DNA from: Betaproteobacteria bacterium
GTDB lineage: Bacteria > Pseudomonadota > Gammaproteobacteria > Burkholderiales > SG8-39
Assembly: GCA_947478805.1 (NCBI GenBank)
Contig: CANJXQ010000012.1
Coordinates: 1-51,563 of the forward strand
Length of the DNA: 51,563 nt
Direction of reading: 5' to 3'
Both the position numbers and the translations under genes were made by a program. Of the stretch, positions 8,334-16,524 are shown one piece after another (within the stretch, counting starts at the first letter, position 1; every line of letters starts with the position of its first letter). The notes under the pieces are model-generated. The model saw only the letters and a list, made by a program, of their open reading frames with translations, did no database searches and had not been told where the DNA came from.

Positions 8334-9314
8334 CTATTCGATCACATCAGCGCGGACCAGTATTGATTGTGGCAACGTCAGCCCGGAACGCTTCGCCACA
8401 CCGCCGTTGACCGTCAGTTCGTATTCAGTGATTTCCTCGATAGGCAAATCGCGCGGGGCAATGCCTTTGAGCACGCGATCCAGGTAGCGACCCGCCGTAG
8501 CGCGACCGACCTTGGCGTAGTTATAACCATAAGAGAACAGCACTCCCTGCTTCACCAAGTCTTTGCGCCCGCCAGCGATCATCAGCACTTTGTGGGCCTG
8601 GGCTAGTGGCAGTATGACGCTCATGTAACGATGGCGAATGCCGTTGGAGGCGAACACCACTGCCTCAACTTCCCCGGGCTTGAGTCGTGCGAAAGCCTGC
8701 CGAATGCCAGCGACATTGGATGTGTCGCGCTCAACCAGCGTAAATCCCAATTTCTTCGCTGCGATTCTGGAATCTGCGCGCCAAGTGATCGACGCGCGCT
8801 CTTGCGAATCAAAGAGCAGGAGGATCCGCTTCGCTTTCGGGGCAATCTCTCGCAGGATTTCCATCTCCTTGCCGGGAATTTCGGTGCGTCCGGCAAAGCC
8901 CGTTATGTTTGCTCCTGGCCGCGCAAGACTTTGCGCAAAGCCGGCAGCCACCGGATTCCCGACATTGACCATCACGATGGGTGTGGTGGCAGTCACCCGC
9001 TGCGCCGCGGCCACCGCCTCGTTGTCGAACGCCACGATCACATCGACGGCCTCACCCACAAACGCGCGGGCAGCCTCTACCGCATCAACCTCTTCAGCGA
9101 CATTGCGGAAGTCGTAGCGAACATTGCGCCCTTCCTCATAGCCCAGGCCTCGCATGCCTTCGAGCAACGGTTTGAGGGAAGGCGGCTCATGGTCGTTGCC
9201 CACGTGAACCAGCCCGACGCGCCAGACTTTGTCTTGGGCTTGAGCAAACGAGAACAGAGGTCTGGCCGCGGCGCCCAGCGCAATCAACGCGAATAATGTG
9301 TTTCGCCTGTTCAC
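8334..9314 (-). CDS. ABC transporter substrate-binding protein, ABC_sub_bind family
   Basis: 326 residues with an N-terminal signal (MNRRNTLFALIALGAAARPLFSFAQA; an A-Q-A site near residue 26). The mature part begins K-V-W-R-V-G-L-V and contains LGYEEGRNVRYD, the TPIVMVNVGNP block, SLARPGANITG and the C-terminal LPQSILVRADVIE, the same landmarks as the paralogs at 5646 and 9492. It is probably a periplasmic binding protein of unknown ligand, without an adjacent permease or ATPase. It is divergent from the third paralog across a 177-bp spacer. Confidence 0.92.
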   Translation of the reverse strand: MNRRNTLFALIALGAAARPLFSFAQAQDKVWRVGLVHVGNDHEPPSLKPLLEGMRGLGYEEGRNVRYDFRNVAEEVDAVEAARAFVGEAVDVIVAFDNEAVAAAQRVTATTPIVMVNVGNPVAAGFAQSLARPGANITGFAGRTEIPGKEMEILREIAPKAKRILLLFDSQERASITWRADSRIAAKKLGFTLVERDTSNVAGIRQAFARLKPGEVEAVVFASNGIRHRYMSVILPLAQAHKVLMIAGGRKDLVKQGVLFSYGYNYAKVGRATAGRYLDRVLKGIAPRDLPIEEITEYELTVNGGVAKRSGLTLPQSILVRADVIE

Positions 9315-9371
9315 TCCGCAATTCCTAAAATATGCTTTGCGCAGAATAGTCTACTCTTGAGACATTTCTTT

Positions 9372-9427
9372 GGTTTGAACTGGCATGCAGGCGCATCGGG
9401 CAGAGGTCGGCCAATTGGAGCCACTCG
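9372..9427. repeat. Degenerate repeat upstream of the second ABC_sub_bind gene
   Basis: Second copy of the element described at 6721-6776. It lies in the spacer between the divergent genes at 8334-9314 and 9492-10529, where their promoters are expected. Confidence 0.5.
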
Positions 9428-9491
9428 CTGTTACATCTAGATTTCGCCCCTGGCAGCTCATTACCTCTTATCAAGACTTGTAAATCTACGG

Positions 9492-10529
9492 ATGTTGTCC
9501 AAATCGAGCATACTCAGTACCTTCATGGGAACGGTAGTGAACAATCGCCGCAAACTCATCATCGCACTAGGCGCCGGGGCGCTCGCCTCGCCGCTCTCGT
9601 CTCTCGCCCAGCCGGCAACGAAAGTCTGGCGCGTCGGTTTCCTGTCGCCGCGCCACTTAGACTTTGTCGATTCTGACTACATCTACGGTCCTTTCACGCG
9701 GGGCATGCGTGAGCTTGGCTACGTCGAGGGCAAGAATCTCGCGATCGAATGGCGCTCGGCCGAAGGAAACAACGAGCGCCTGCCGGGTCTTGCCGCCGAG
9801 TTGGTCAATCTCAAAGTAGACGTTCTCGTCGCCGGGTCCTCGACAGGCGCCAGAGCGGCGCAGAAGGCAACCGCCTCTATCCCGATTGTCATCGTTAGTG
9901 TCGGTGATCCAGTCGGATTCGGGTTCGTCAAAAGCCTCGCGCGGCCCGAAGCCAATATCACCGGCATGTCGAGCATGGGCCGAGACTCTCACGCTAAGCA
10001 GCTGGAGATGCTGCTCAGCATGGTGCCCAAACTGTCAGGCGTGGCTTTGCTATTGAATCCATCTAACCCAGGCAATATCGGCGGCCTGCCGACTATCGAG
10101 GCCGCCGCACAGGCGCAGGGCATAAAGATTCTGCGCGCCGATGCGCAGACTCCTCAGGAAATTGACAATGCATTCTCCTGGATGCGCCAGCAAAACGCCC
10201 GCGCATTGCTGGTGATGCCTGATTCGTTTTTTCAGCAACAAAAAAACCAGATTGTTCAACTGGCGGCGAAGCATCAGCTACCGACCATGGGTTCGTTTGG
10301 CGAATATACAGAGGCCGGCGGTCTGATGAGCTACGGGGCGAATCTTGCCGACCAGTACCTGCGTGTGGCCACCTATGTGGGCAAGATACTTAAAGGTGCG
10401 AAGCCCGGCGATCTGCCGGTCGAACAACCCACGAAATTCGAATTGTTCATCAACGGCAAGACCGCAAAGGCGCTGGGCATCAAGATTCCGCAGTCGCTGC
10501 TAATAAGTGCTACCAAGATAATCGAGTAA
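9492..10529 (+). CDS. ABC transporter substrate-binding protein, ABC_sub_bind family
   Basis: 345 residues from ATG 9492. A second ATG at 9525 gives a more typical export signal (VVNNRRKLIIALGAGALASP, then SLAQP) and may be the true start. The mature sequence shows the family landmarks: V-W-R-V-G-F-L-S, LGYVEGKNLAIEWR, SIPIVIVSVGDPVG, SLARPEANITG and the ending IPQSLLISATKIIE. It is the third paralog in a row and the only one on the plus strand. It has no transporter partner in the window; the ligand is unknown. Confidence 0.92.
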   Translation: MLSKSSILSTFMGTVVNNRRKLIIALGAGALASPLSSLAQPATKVWRVGFLSPRHLDFVDSDYIYGPFTRGMRELGYVEGKNLAIEWRSAEGNNERLPGLAAELVNLKVDVLVAGSSTGARAAQKATASIPIVIVSVGDPVGFGFVKSLARPEANITGMSSMGRDSHAKQLEMLLSMVPKLSGVALLLNPSNPGNIGGLPTIEAAAQAQGIKILRADAQTPQEIDNAFSWMRQQNARALLVMPDSFFQQQKNQIVQLAAKHQLPTMGSFGEYTEAGGLMSYGANLADQYLRVATYVGKILKGAKPGDLPVEQPTKFELFINGKTAKALGIKIPQSLLISATKIIE

Positions 10530-10620
10530 TCCTCTTCGCGTCCGCTTTCGGGAAATGCCATTGACCGCTTGTGGGTCGATTCCGGATGGACGAGTTTCCC
10601 GATCAATATGTACAGGCATC

Positions 10621-10626
10621 TATAAT
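10621..10626 (+). promoter_or_regulatory. Candidate -10 hexamer for the Bug gene at 10653
   Basis: A perfect TATAAT lies 26 nt before the ATG at 10653, leaving room for a short leader with the GGAGGAG ribosome-binding site. No convincing -35 hexamer is seen at 16-18 bp, so the call is weak. Confidence 0.3.
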
Positions 10627-10652
10627 CAAGACGAACCATGGAGGAGAATCCA

Positions 10653-11612
10653 ATGACTCGTTGCCTATTGCAGACCTGTGTCGTGTACGCATTGGCCCTG
10701 TTGTCGTCGCTGGCACAGGCCCAGACCTGGCCGTCTCGCACCATCACCATCATCCAGCCGCTGGCCGCCGGCGGCCCGAGCGACATCGAGGCGCGCATCA
10801 TCGCCGCCAAGATCCAGGAACGGCTGAAGGTGACGACCATCGTCGAATCGCGCCCCGGCGCGGGCACCCTGGTCGGCACCAATATCGTCGCCAAGGCGAC
10901 ACCCGATGGCTACACGCTGGGGCACCTCTATCTGTCGCAGTACAGCAACGTGTTCAACAAGGATGGCCCCGCGGATCCCCTGCAGCACTTCGAGATCATC
11001 GGCTCGAACTGGATCGCCCCGTTCGTCCTCTCCGTCAACAATGAAACCAGCAAGGCAAAGACGCTGGCCGATTTCGTGGCCTTTGCGCGGGCCAACCAGG
11101 GCAAGCTGAACTACGCCAATACTTCCAACACCGTGCGGCTGACCCAGGAAACCTTCAACAAGCTCGCGGGCATCCAGATGCAGGGCATCGACTACAAGGG
11201 CAATTCGCAGGCCTCCACGGCGCTGCTGGCCAATGAAGTGCAGTCCTACTTCGGCACCGTCGGCGGCGCGGCGGCCAACACCAAGACCGGCAAGGTCGTG
11301 GTGCTGGGCGTGGCCGACGACAAGCGCATGCCGGGCCTGCCCGACGTGCCCACCATGACCGAACAGGGCTATCCGGTGAAGGCCTACCTCACCGGTGCCG
11401 TGTATGCGCCGGCCGGCGTGCCGAAGAACGTCGTGGCCATACTCGAGCCCATCGTCCGCGAAGCGGTGGTTTCAACGGAAATGGAAAGGGTGATCCTGCA
11501 TCAGCGCGGCCGCGCCCTCACCGTGACCCGCGAGGAATACGCCAAGATCCTGCGTGACGAAATCGACTTCTGGCGCGGTGCAGCGAAAGCAAACAACTTT
11601 CAACCGCAATAG
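10653..11612 (+). CDS. Tripartite tricarboxylate transporter substrate-binding protein (Bug/TctC family)
   Basis: 319 residues from ATG 10653, chosen over the in-frame ATG at 10638 because GGAGGAG at 10640-10646 sits correctly for 10653. A Sec signal is clear (VVYALALLSSLAQAQ, cleavage after A-Q-A). The mature protein starts TWPSRTITIIQP and has the Bug pattern: the LAAGGPSDIEAR loop, ESRPGAGTLVGTN, DGYTLG, GKLNYANTSN, and LPDVPTMTEQGYPVKAY. Bug proteins bind organic acids or related solutes in the periplasm, but most are orphans, and no TctA/TctB membrane subunit is present here. Confidence 0.93.
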   Translation: MTRCLLQTCVVYALALLSSLAQAQTWPSRTITIIQPLAAGGPSDIEARIIAAKIQERLKVTTIVESRPGAGTLVGTNIVAKATPDGYTLGHLYLSQYSNVFNKDGPADPLQHFEIIGSNWIAPFVLSVNNETSKAKTLADFVAFARANQGKLNYANTSNTVRLTQETFNKLAGIQMQGIDYKGNSQASTALLANEVQSYFGTVGGAAANTKTGKVVVLGVADDKRMPGLPDVPTMTEQGYPVKAYLTGAVYAPAGVPKNVVAILEPIVREAVVSTEMERVILHQRGRALTVTREEYAKILRDEIDFWRGAAKANNFQPQ

Positions 11613-11638
11613 GCGTGGCTGCATGAACTGGGGCGCAG

Positions 11639-12601
11639 CTACTCCGGCTTGATGTCCGCCGCCTTGGCGAACTCGGCGTAGAACCTGCCCGCCTCCAGCA
11701 GCTTGCGCTGCGTCACCTCGGCCGATTCATTGAGCACTTCGAGCGGCAGCTTGGCGAGCGCGGCCTGCACCTCGGGTCGCTGCAGCGTGCGCGAAGCCGC
11801 AGCGAAGATTTTTTCCGTTGCATCGGCCGGCGTTCCGGCCCGAACGTTCAACGAGTAGCCGGGGCCCTTGATCTGCGGGAAGCGCAGCTCGGTGAATGTC
11901 GGCACTTCACGGTAAGCGGCCGAGCGCTGTTCCCCGGTGACCGCGAGGCCGCGCACGCGGTCACCGGCGCCGGCCATCGCCGCCTCGCCGGTGATGCCGA
12001 GGTGGATCTCTCCGGCGATCAGCGCCTGCAGGTACTTGGCGCCGCCTCCATACGGAACGTAGAGCATGTCCAGGCCCAGTTCGCGCACCAGCACCAGGAT
12101 CGGGAAGCGCACCTGCGGCGCGGACGAGCCGTAGTTCACTTTGCCCGGATTGGCCTTCACGTAAGCCACCATTTCGCCGAAGGTCTTCCACGGCGCCCCG
12201 GCAGGCGAACGCAGCACATAGCGCCCCTCGGCCAGCCCGATCACCGAGGGCAGCTCCTTGAAAACGTCGATGCGCACATCCTTGGTGACCACGGGCAGCA
12301 TGGCCATCCCGTCCACGTTGATGATGCCGACGGTGTAGCCGTCGGCGGGCGCCTGCCGCGCAATGTACTCGTAGGCGATCACCTGGTTGGCGCCGGGGCG
12401 CGACTCGATGACCAGGGGCTGGCCGATCGCACGGGACATCTCGGGCGCCATGGCGCGGATCAGCAGGTCCGACGTGGTCCCGGGCGAGGTCGGCACGATG
12501 ATCCGGACCGGCTTCTCCGGGTAGTCACGGGACTGCACGCTGCTCGCCGCCAGCAGGCAGAAGATTCCCAGGCTAATGACCACTCGGGCGCGTCGATGCA
12601 T
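11639..12601 (-). CDS. Tripartite tricarboxylate transporter substrate-binding protein (Bug family)
   Basis: 320 residues from ATG 12601, preceded by AAGGAG at a spacing of 6 nt. It has a Sec signal (VVISLGIFCLLAASSVQS) and a mature part beginning YPEKPVRIIVPTSPGTTSDLL. ESRPGANQVIAYEYIA, DGYTVG, GKVNYGSS and REVPTFTELRFPQ are Bug landmarks. It is very similar along its whole length to the next gene upstream (12802-13758), with the same C terminus AEFAKAADIKPE, so the two are tandem duplicates. Its upstream region carries the two-box promoter-like element shared with the SDR gene at 43227-43928. The ligand is unknown. Confidence 0.93.
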   Translation of the reverse strand: MHRRARVVISLGIFCLLAASSVQSRDYPEKPVRIIVPTSPGTTSDLLIRAMAPEMSRAIGQPLVIESRPGANQVIAYEYIARQAPADGYTVGIINVDGMAMLPVVTKDVRIDVFKELPSVIGLAEGRYVLRSPAGAPWKTFGEMVAYVKANPGKVNYGSSAPQVRFPILVLVRELGLDMLYVPYGGGAKYLQALIAGEIHLGITGEAAMAGAGDRVRGLAVTGEQRSAAYREVPTFTELRFPQIKGPGYSLNVRAGTPADATEKIFAAASRTLQRPEVQAALAKLPLEVLNESAEVTQRKLLEAGRFYAEFAKAADIKPE

Positions 12602-12632
12602 GGCAACTCCTTGGACCACTCACGAACACCGA

Positions 12633-12696
12633 TTAATACTGACAGAATTTATGACTAGTACAAACCATTCTTAGATAGGCACTTAGAATACTGACA
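12633..12696 (-). promoter_or_regulatory. Two-box promoter-like element, copy 1 (upstream of a Bug gene)
   Basis: Read on the minus strand, TGTCAGTATT occurs at 12687-12696 and again at 12635-12644, exactly 52 bp apart. TACTA (12656-12660) lies 17 bp upstream of TATTAA (12633-12638), a spacing compatible with -35 and -10 regions. The region at 43961-44025 has the same layout with in-register matches, and both lie about 31-33 nt from their start codons. A regulator-controlled promoter is the simplest reading; the regulator is unknown. Confidence 0.5.
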
Positions 12697-12801
12697 TCAT
12701 AAAAAAGCCGATGTCATTGCCTTTTCTGCATGTCGCCATTGCAATGACTGCTGGGCTGCCCCACCGCTTCGCAGGAAGGCCGGACGGTCTTGCCTTGGCG
12801 C

Positions 12802-13758
12802 TCATTCCGGCTTGATGTCCGCCGCCTTGGCGAACTCCGCATAGAAGCGCCCCGCATCGATCAGCTTCTTCGCTGCCACCTGCGCCGTGTCATTGAGGAT
12901 CTCCAGCTGCAATTTGGCGAGCGATGACTTCACCTCGGCCGACTGCAGCGCGCGCGATGCACTGGCGTAGATTTTTTCGGTGGCCTCGGCCGGCGTGCCG
13001 GCGCGAACATTGATGGTGTAGCTGGGTCCGCGAAGCTGGGGAAAGCGCAGCTCATTGAATGTCGGCACATCCTTGAACCCCGCCACGCGCTGCTCGCCGG
13101 TGACGGCCAGCCAGCGCACGCGGTCAGCTGAACCGGCCAGCGCACCCTCGCCGGTAAAGCCCAGGTGCACTTCGCCTGCTGCCAGCGCCTGCAGATACTT
13201 TGCCCCGCCGCCATACGGGATATGCAGGACGTCGAGGCCCAGTTCGCGCATCAGCAACAGCATGGGAACGCGAACCTGCGCGGCCGACGAACCGTAGTTC
13301 ATTTTCCCCGGGTTGGCCTTCACATAGGCCACCATCTCGGCGAAGGTCTTCCACGGCGCGGTCACGGGTGAGCGCAGCACATAGCGCCCCTCGGCCAGCC
13401 CGATGACCGGCGGCAGGTCCTTGAATGCATCGAAGCGCAACTCCTTCGAGGTCACGGGCAGCAGGGCCAACCCTTCGAGGCCCACGACGGCAATGGTGTA
13501 GCCGTCGGCTGCGGCCTGCTTGGCCACATGCTCGAGCCCGATGATCTGGTTCGCCCCGGGGCGGTCTTCGATGACGAGCGGCTGGCCGATGAGGCGCGAC
13601 ATCTCGGGCCCCAGGGCGCGACTCAGCAGGTCCGTGGTCGTCCCTGCCGAGGTCGCCACGATCACCCTGATCGGTTTCTCGGGAAAATCCTTGGCGAGGG
13701 CGGCGCCGGAAACGAGTGCAACCAAGAACCCCAACAACAATCGCGACCGATGAATCAT
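12802..13758 (-). CDS. Tripartite tricarboxylate transporter substrate-binding protein (Bug family)
   Basis: 318 residues from ATG 13758, with GGGAGGA upstream as ribosome-binding site. The Sec signal is LLLGFLVALVSGAALA, and the mature protein begins KDFPEKPIRVIVATSAGTTT. It shows the Bug landmarks EDRPGANQIIG, DGYTIAV, GKMNYGSS and KDVPTFNELRFPQ. It is a close tandem paralog of the gene at 11639-12601, identical in many blocks (IGLAEGRYVLRSP, GGGAKYLQAL, FYAEFAKAADIKPE). The 200-bp spacer between the two holds the two-box element, so the downstream copy may have its own promoter. The stop of the serine hydrolase gene lies 24 bp upstream on the same strand. Confidence 0.93.
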   Translation of the reverse strand: MIHRSRLLLGFLVALVSGAALAKDFPEKPIRVIVATSAGTTTDLLSRALGPEMSRLIGQPLVIEDRPGANQIIGLEHVAKQAAADGYTIAVVGLEGLALLPVTSKELRFDAFKDLPPVIGLAEGRYVLRSPVTAPWKTFAEMVAYVKANPGKMNYGSSAAQVRVPMLLLMRELGLDVLHIPYGGGAKYLQALAAGEVHLGFTGEGALAGSADRVRWLAVTGEQRVAGFKDVPTFNELRFPQLRGPSYTINVRAGTPAEATEKIYASASRALQSAEVKSSLAKLQLEILNDTAQVAAKKLIDAGRFYAEFAKAADIKPE

Positions 13759-13782
13759 GAAACGTCCTCCCGATGAACGGAT

Positions 13783-15039
13783 TCAAAACGCATCCATTCT
13801 CCCACCCAATGACCTCAGCGCGCCCGACAGAAATGCACCGCGCTCCCGTGTCGGCGCCGGATCGGCGCGCCCCGAAGGCTGCTCGAAGACTGCGGTCTGG
13901 ACGACGACGATGCCCGACTCGGGCTGCACCAGCATCGCCTGCCCGTAGACCCCCTGCAACATGAAGGTGCGCGCGCGCAACGGCCAGAGCCACACCTGGT
14001 AACCATAGCCGAGCGACGGCGTGGCCACTCCCGGCGCGAATGCGGGCGGCTGCCGCGATACATCGGTTGCATCGATCAGGTACTCGCGGGGAACGATCTG
14101 CCTTCCATTCCACGCGCCGTCTGCGGCCATCATCAGGCCCAGTCGCCCCCAATCTCGCAGGGTGGCGTTGAAAAAGCCATGCGTGCCCTCCCGGCCCTCG
14201 GCATCCAGTCGCCAGGCGGCATCCTGCTCCGCCCCCAGCCGCTGCCAGATCCAATCACTGGTCAGGTCGGTCACGCTTCGCCCGGTGGCCGACTCGAGAA
14301 TGCGCCCGAGCAAAACCGATTCGATGCTCGCGTAGTTGAATTTCTCGCCGGAAGGGTGATTGCGCCGGGTGAAGCTGCGCGCGAACTCGAGAAAGCCCGG
14401 CCGCGAGGTCAATAGTGCCGCATTCAGGCGCGCACTGTCGTCCCGGCCGTTGTATACCTCGGTGAACTGCATCCCCGAACTCATGCGCAAGAGGTGGCGG
14501 ATGCTGCTCGCGCCGTACTCGGCCCCCTTCAACTGTGGCAGGAATTTTTCCGCGGGATCGTCCAGCGTGGCAATCAGTCCCTTGTCGAGCGCGATGCCAA
14601 CCAGCAATCCAGTGACGGTCTTGGCCATGGAGAAGGACACGAAACGCGCGTCCTCGGTGCGTTGGTACCGATAACGCTCGACCAGGATCCGGCCATCCTT
14701 GAGAATCAACAAAGCCGTCACCCGCCTGCGCTCGAGGTAGTCATCGAGCGTGTAATCGACACCGTCGTATCGGTATCGAATGTCGGGCTCGCGCTCCGCG
14801 CGGAGGAGCGGCACGCTGCTGTCTCCACGTGTCACCTTGCGATGGACGAATCCGGGAACCTGCTCCATGGCCGACCAGGAGCCCACGCGGTACGGCTGGC
14901 TCATGGCCGAGCGAGCCGTGCCGATCGGATAGGACGGAGCGCCCAGGCGCAGTTCGTCCGGTTCGGCAACGACAGTGGGAGCAAAGACCAGGAGCGCAGC
15001 TAAAAGCGCAGGCCGGAGGCGCTTGAAGAAACCCGGCAC
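13783..15039 (-). CDS. Serine hydrolase, beta-lactamase class C / penicillin-binding-like family
   Basis: 418 residues from GTG 15039, chosen because it gives a clean export signal (PGFFKRLRPALLAALLVFAP, then A-E-P); a TTG at 15072 would add 11 residues. The class C fold is supported by the catalytic SxxK (S-M-A-K, Ser137 and Lys140), a YxS in place of YxN (Tyr236, in FNYAS), and LRDWGRLGLMMAADG. Such proteins act in the periplasm as esterases, amidases or peptidases; most are not antibiotic-resistance enzymes, and nothing here points to resistance. The two Bug genes follow on the same strand 24 bp downstream, so they may be co-transcribed. Confidence 0.88.
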   Translation of the reverse strand: MPGFFKRLRPALLAALLVFAPTVVAEPDELRLGAPSYPIGTARSAMSQPYRVGSWSAMEQVPGFVHRKVTRGDSSVPLLRAEREPDIRYRYDGVDYTLDDYLERRRVTALLILKDGRILVERYRYQRTEDARFVSFSMAKTVTGLLVGIALDKGLIATLDDPAEKFLPQLKGAEYGASSIRHLLRMSSGMQFTEVYNGRDDSARLNAALLTSRPGFLEFARSFTRRNHPSGEKFNYASIESVLLGRILESATGRSVTDLTSDWIWQRLGAEQDAAWRLDAEGREGTHGFFNATLRDWGRLGLMMAADGAWNGRQIVPREYLIDATDVSRQPPAFAPGVATPSLGYGYQVWLWPLRARTFMLQGVYGQAMLVQPESGIVVVQTAVFEQPSGRADPAPTRERGAFLSGALRSLGGRMDAF

Positions 15040-15159
15040 GATCAGCGCGTCGCCCAGGCGCGCCGAAAACAAGCCGCCGACCTACTGCGCGTGTCGGCCC
15101 GGGTCATGCAGCCCATCAGACAATTGGCGTCGACATTCGAATACGACGCAGACGATGCC

Positions 15160-15261
15160 TCAGTTCGCGGATCCGCTCGGAATGCGCCCCGGCACAGGCG
15201 CCGGCTTCTTCGGTTGCTTGGGTTTCTTCTCTTCCCGGCGCTGCCTGTCGCGATTGCCCAT
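15160..15261 (-). CDS. Small basic protein, 33 residues, unknown function
   Basis: This short open frame encodes 33 residues: it starts MGNRDRQRREEKKPKQ and is rich in Lys, Arg and Pro, ending IPSGSAN. AAAGGAAATCAC before the ATG is a good Shine-Dalgarno at 7-nt spacing, which makes translation plausible. It lies between two same-strand genes. Small proteins starting with a similar Arg/Lys pattern and a K-K-P-K motif recur in proteobacteria, but no function is known to me. It could bind nucleic acid or ribosomes, from its charge alone. Confidence 0.55.
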   Translation of the reverse strand: MGNRDRQRREEKKPKQPKKPAPVPGRIPSGSAN

Positions 15262-15297
15262 GTGATTTCCTTTTCTCGATAATTTATCTGAAAGCTG

Positions 15298-15555
15298 TCA
15301 GCGCGGCTTTCGCAACGCCGGATTGGCCAGGTCGAGATCCGCCTGCACCTGATCGCGGCTGCGCTCGTAGATGAGCTCGCGGCCCATGATGCTGCCGGCA
15401 TAGGAGAGACCCTTGCTGGTCGGTGAGAGTTCGCACTTGACGTTGTGGACGCCCTCGCCCAATACCACCGTGATGCCGCTCGCGCGCTTGCTGAGGACTA
15501 CGACTTCCATCAACTGCCCGGACTCCGTGCGAACCTTGATCTTTTCATTTTGCAT
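15298..15555 (-). CDS. Hypothetical protein, 85 residues
   Basis: 85 residues from ATG 15555 (MQNEKIKVRTESGQ); the frame stays open 63 nt further upstream, but that part reads like untranslated leader. No signal peptide or membrane segment is present. The protein looks compact and beta-rich: EVVVLSKRASGITVVLGEG, then VKCELSPTSKG, then a charged helix containing YERSRDQVQADL. I do not recognise a family with certainty. It precedes the 33-residue basic protein on the same strand. The Shine-Dalgarno is weak. Confidence 0.65.
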   Translation of the reverse strand: MQNEKIKVRTESGQLMEVVVLSKRASGITVVLGEGVHNVKCELSPTSKGLSYAGSIMGRELIYERSRDQVQADLDLANPALRKPR

Positions 15556-15625
15556 CGTGGCATCCGCGGTGTCGGGTGAAAGGGCCCGACGTGGCTCCAG
15601 AATAACACCCTCTCGCACCAGCGGA

Positions 15626-16441
15626 TCAGCGGTTGATCGTCAACCCGATCAATCCCAGCGACTCGACAATGCCCTGGTTGCGGCCACGACCAACGGCGAG
15701 GTTCAGTGAGATACCCTTGAAAAACTCGTACTGGCCGCCCAGGCGCATCGTGACTGCCGAGCCCGCGCCTGGGGCGGTCGGTTTGCTCGCATAGGACTCG
15801 GCAAAGAACAACAGGGGATCGGTGACGCGCCACCGCACGGCGCTCCCGGCGAACCATGCATCGCCCGTACGCCTGGAACGCTGCTCGACCGCGGTCCAGG
15901 TAAATCCCGCATTCAGGTCAACCAGGGCGGTGCCCAGGATGAAGGTCCCGATGCCCAGTCCGGTGAAATCCGCAAACCCTGTCCCGAGGCCCGATTTCAC
16001 CGTCGCCGTGGGTAGCTTCACCGTGCCACTGGCGGAAAACCTGAAGGGCACGCTCGTAGCCTGCCAGAGCGGTCCTTTCATCCCGAAATTGACGTCGAGG
16101 ATGCCCTCCCCCGCCCTCGGAGCAGCAGGGTCGCGATCCCGCAACCAGCCGTAGCCCGCGCGCACGGAAATTTCGGATTGCGGATTCAGCCCCGTGGCAA
16201 GGGAGACTGTGGCAGTCCGCGTGTCGACGCTGCCGCTGCGCAGGGTGTCGTAGGCGGGAACCCATTCATGCTCCTCGGGAGAATGAATGCTCGCATCGTC
16301 GACCACCAGCGGACTGATGGCCCAGGCGCCGGTCACCATGCAGGCGAGCATCACGGCGGCCTGCAGCAGGTAAGCGGGAATTCGGTGCACGGTTCGGGGT
16401 CCTTTGCGAGACGCGCGCACTCTGCGCTTACCCGACATCAT
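15626..16441 (-). CDS. Predicted outer-membrane beta-barrel protein
   Basis: 271 residues. A long charged N terminus (MMSGKRRVRASRKGPRTVHR) precedes a hydrophobic stretch ending VTGAWA, a Sec signal. The mature part alternates polar and hydrophobic residues with many Gly and aromatic residues (SVRAGYGWLRD, FGMKGPLWQAT, FRFSASGTVKLP, LNAGFTWTAVEQ, RLGGQYEFFKGISLNLAVG), as expected for transmembrane beta strands. The pattern resembles MetA-pathway-of-phenol-degradation / putative transporter outer-membrane proteins, but I cannot confirm the family. It could serve uptake or anchoring; no partner is obvious. Confidence 0.7.
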   Translation of the reverse strand: MMSGKRRVRASRKGPRTVHRIPAYLLQAAVMLACMVTGAWAISPLVVDDASIHSPEEHEWVPAYDTLRSGSVDTRTATVSLATGLNPQSEISVRAGYGWLRDRDPAAPRAGEGILDVNFGMKGPLWQATSVPFRFSASGTVKLPTATVKSGLGTGFADFTGLGIGTFILGTALVDLNAGFTWTAVEQRSRRTGDAWFAGSAVRWRVTDPLLFFAESYASKPTAPGAGSAVTMRLGGQYEFFKGISLNLAVGRGRNQGIVESLGLIGLTINR

Positions 16442-16524
16442 GGAGTCGCGCCATGCACCTGCACTCTACCGGAGTCTTTTACGTGCCCGATATTACCGGC
16501 AGATGACCGCTGAATGGATGCCCG

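Noticed and set aside
13783-15039. Class C beta-lactamase-like gene considered as antibiotic resistance
   Set aside because: The fold covers many esterases and peptidases. The YxS variant and the lack of an AmpR-like regulator give no support for resistance.
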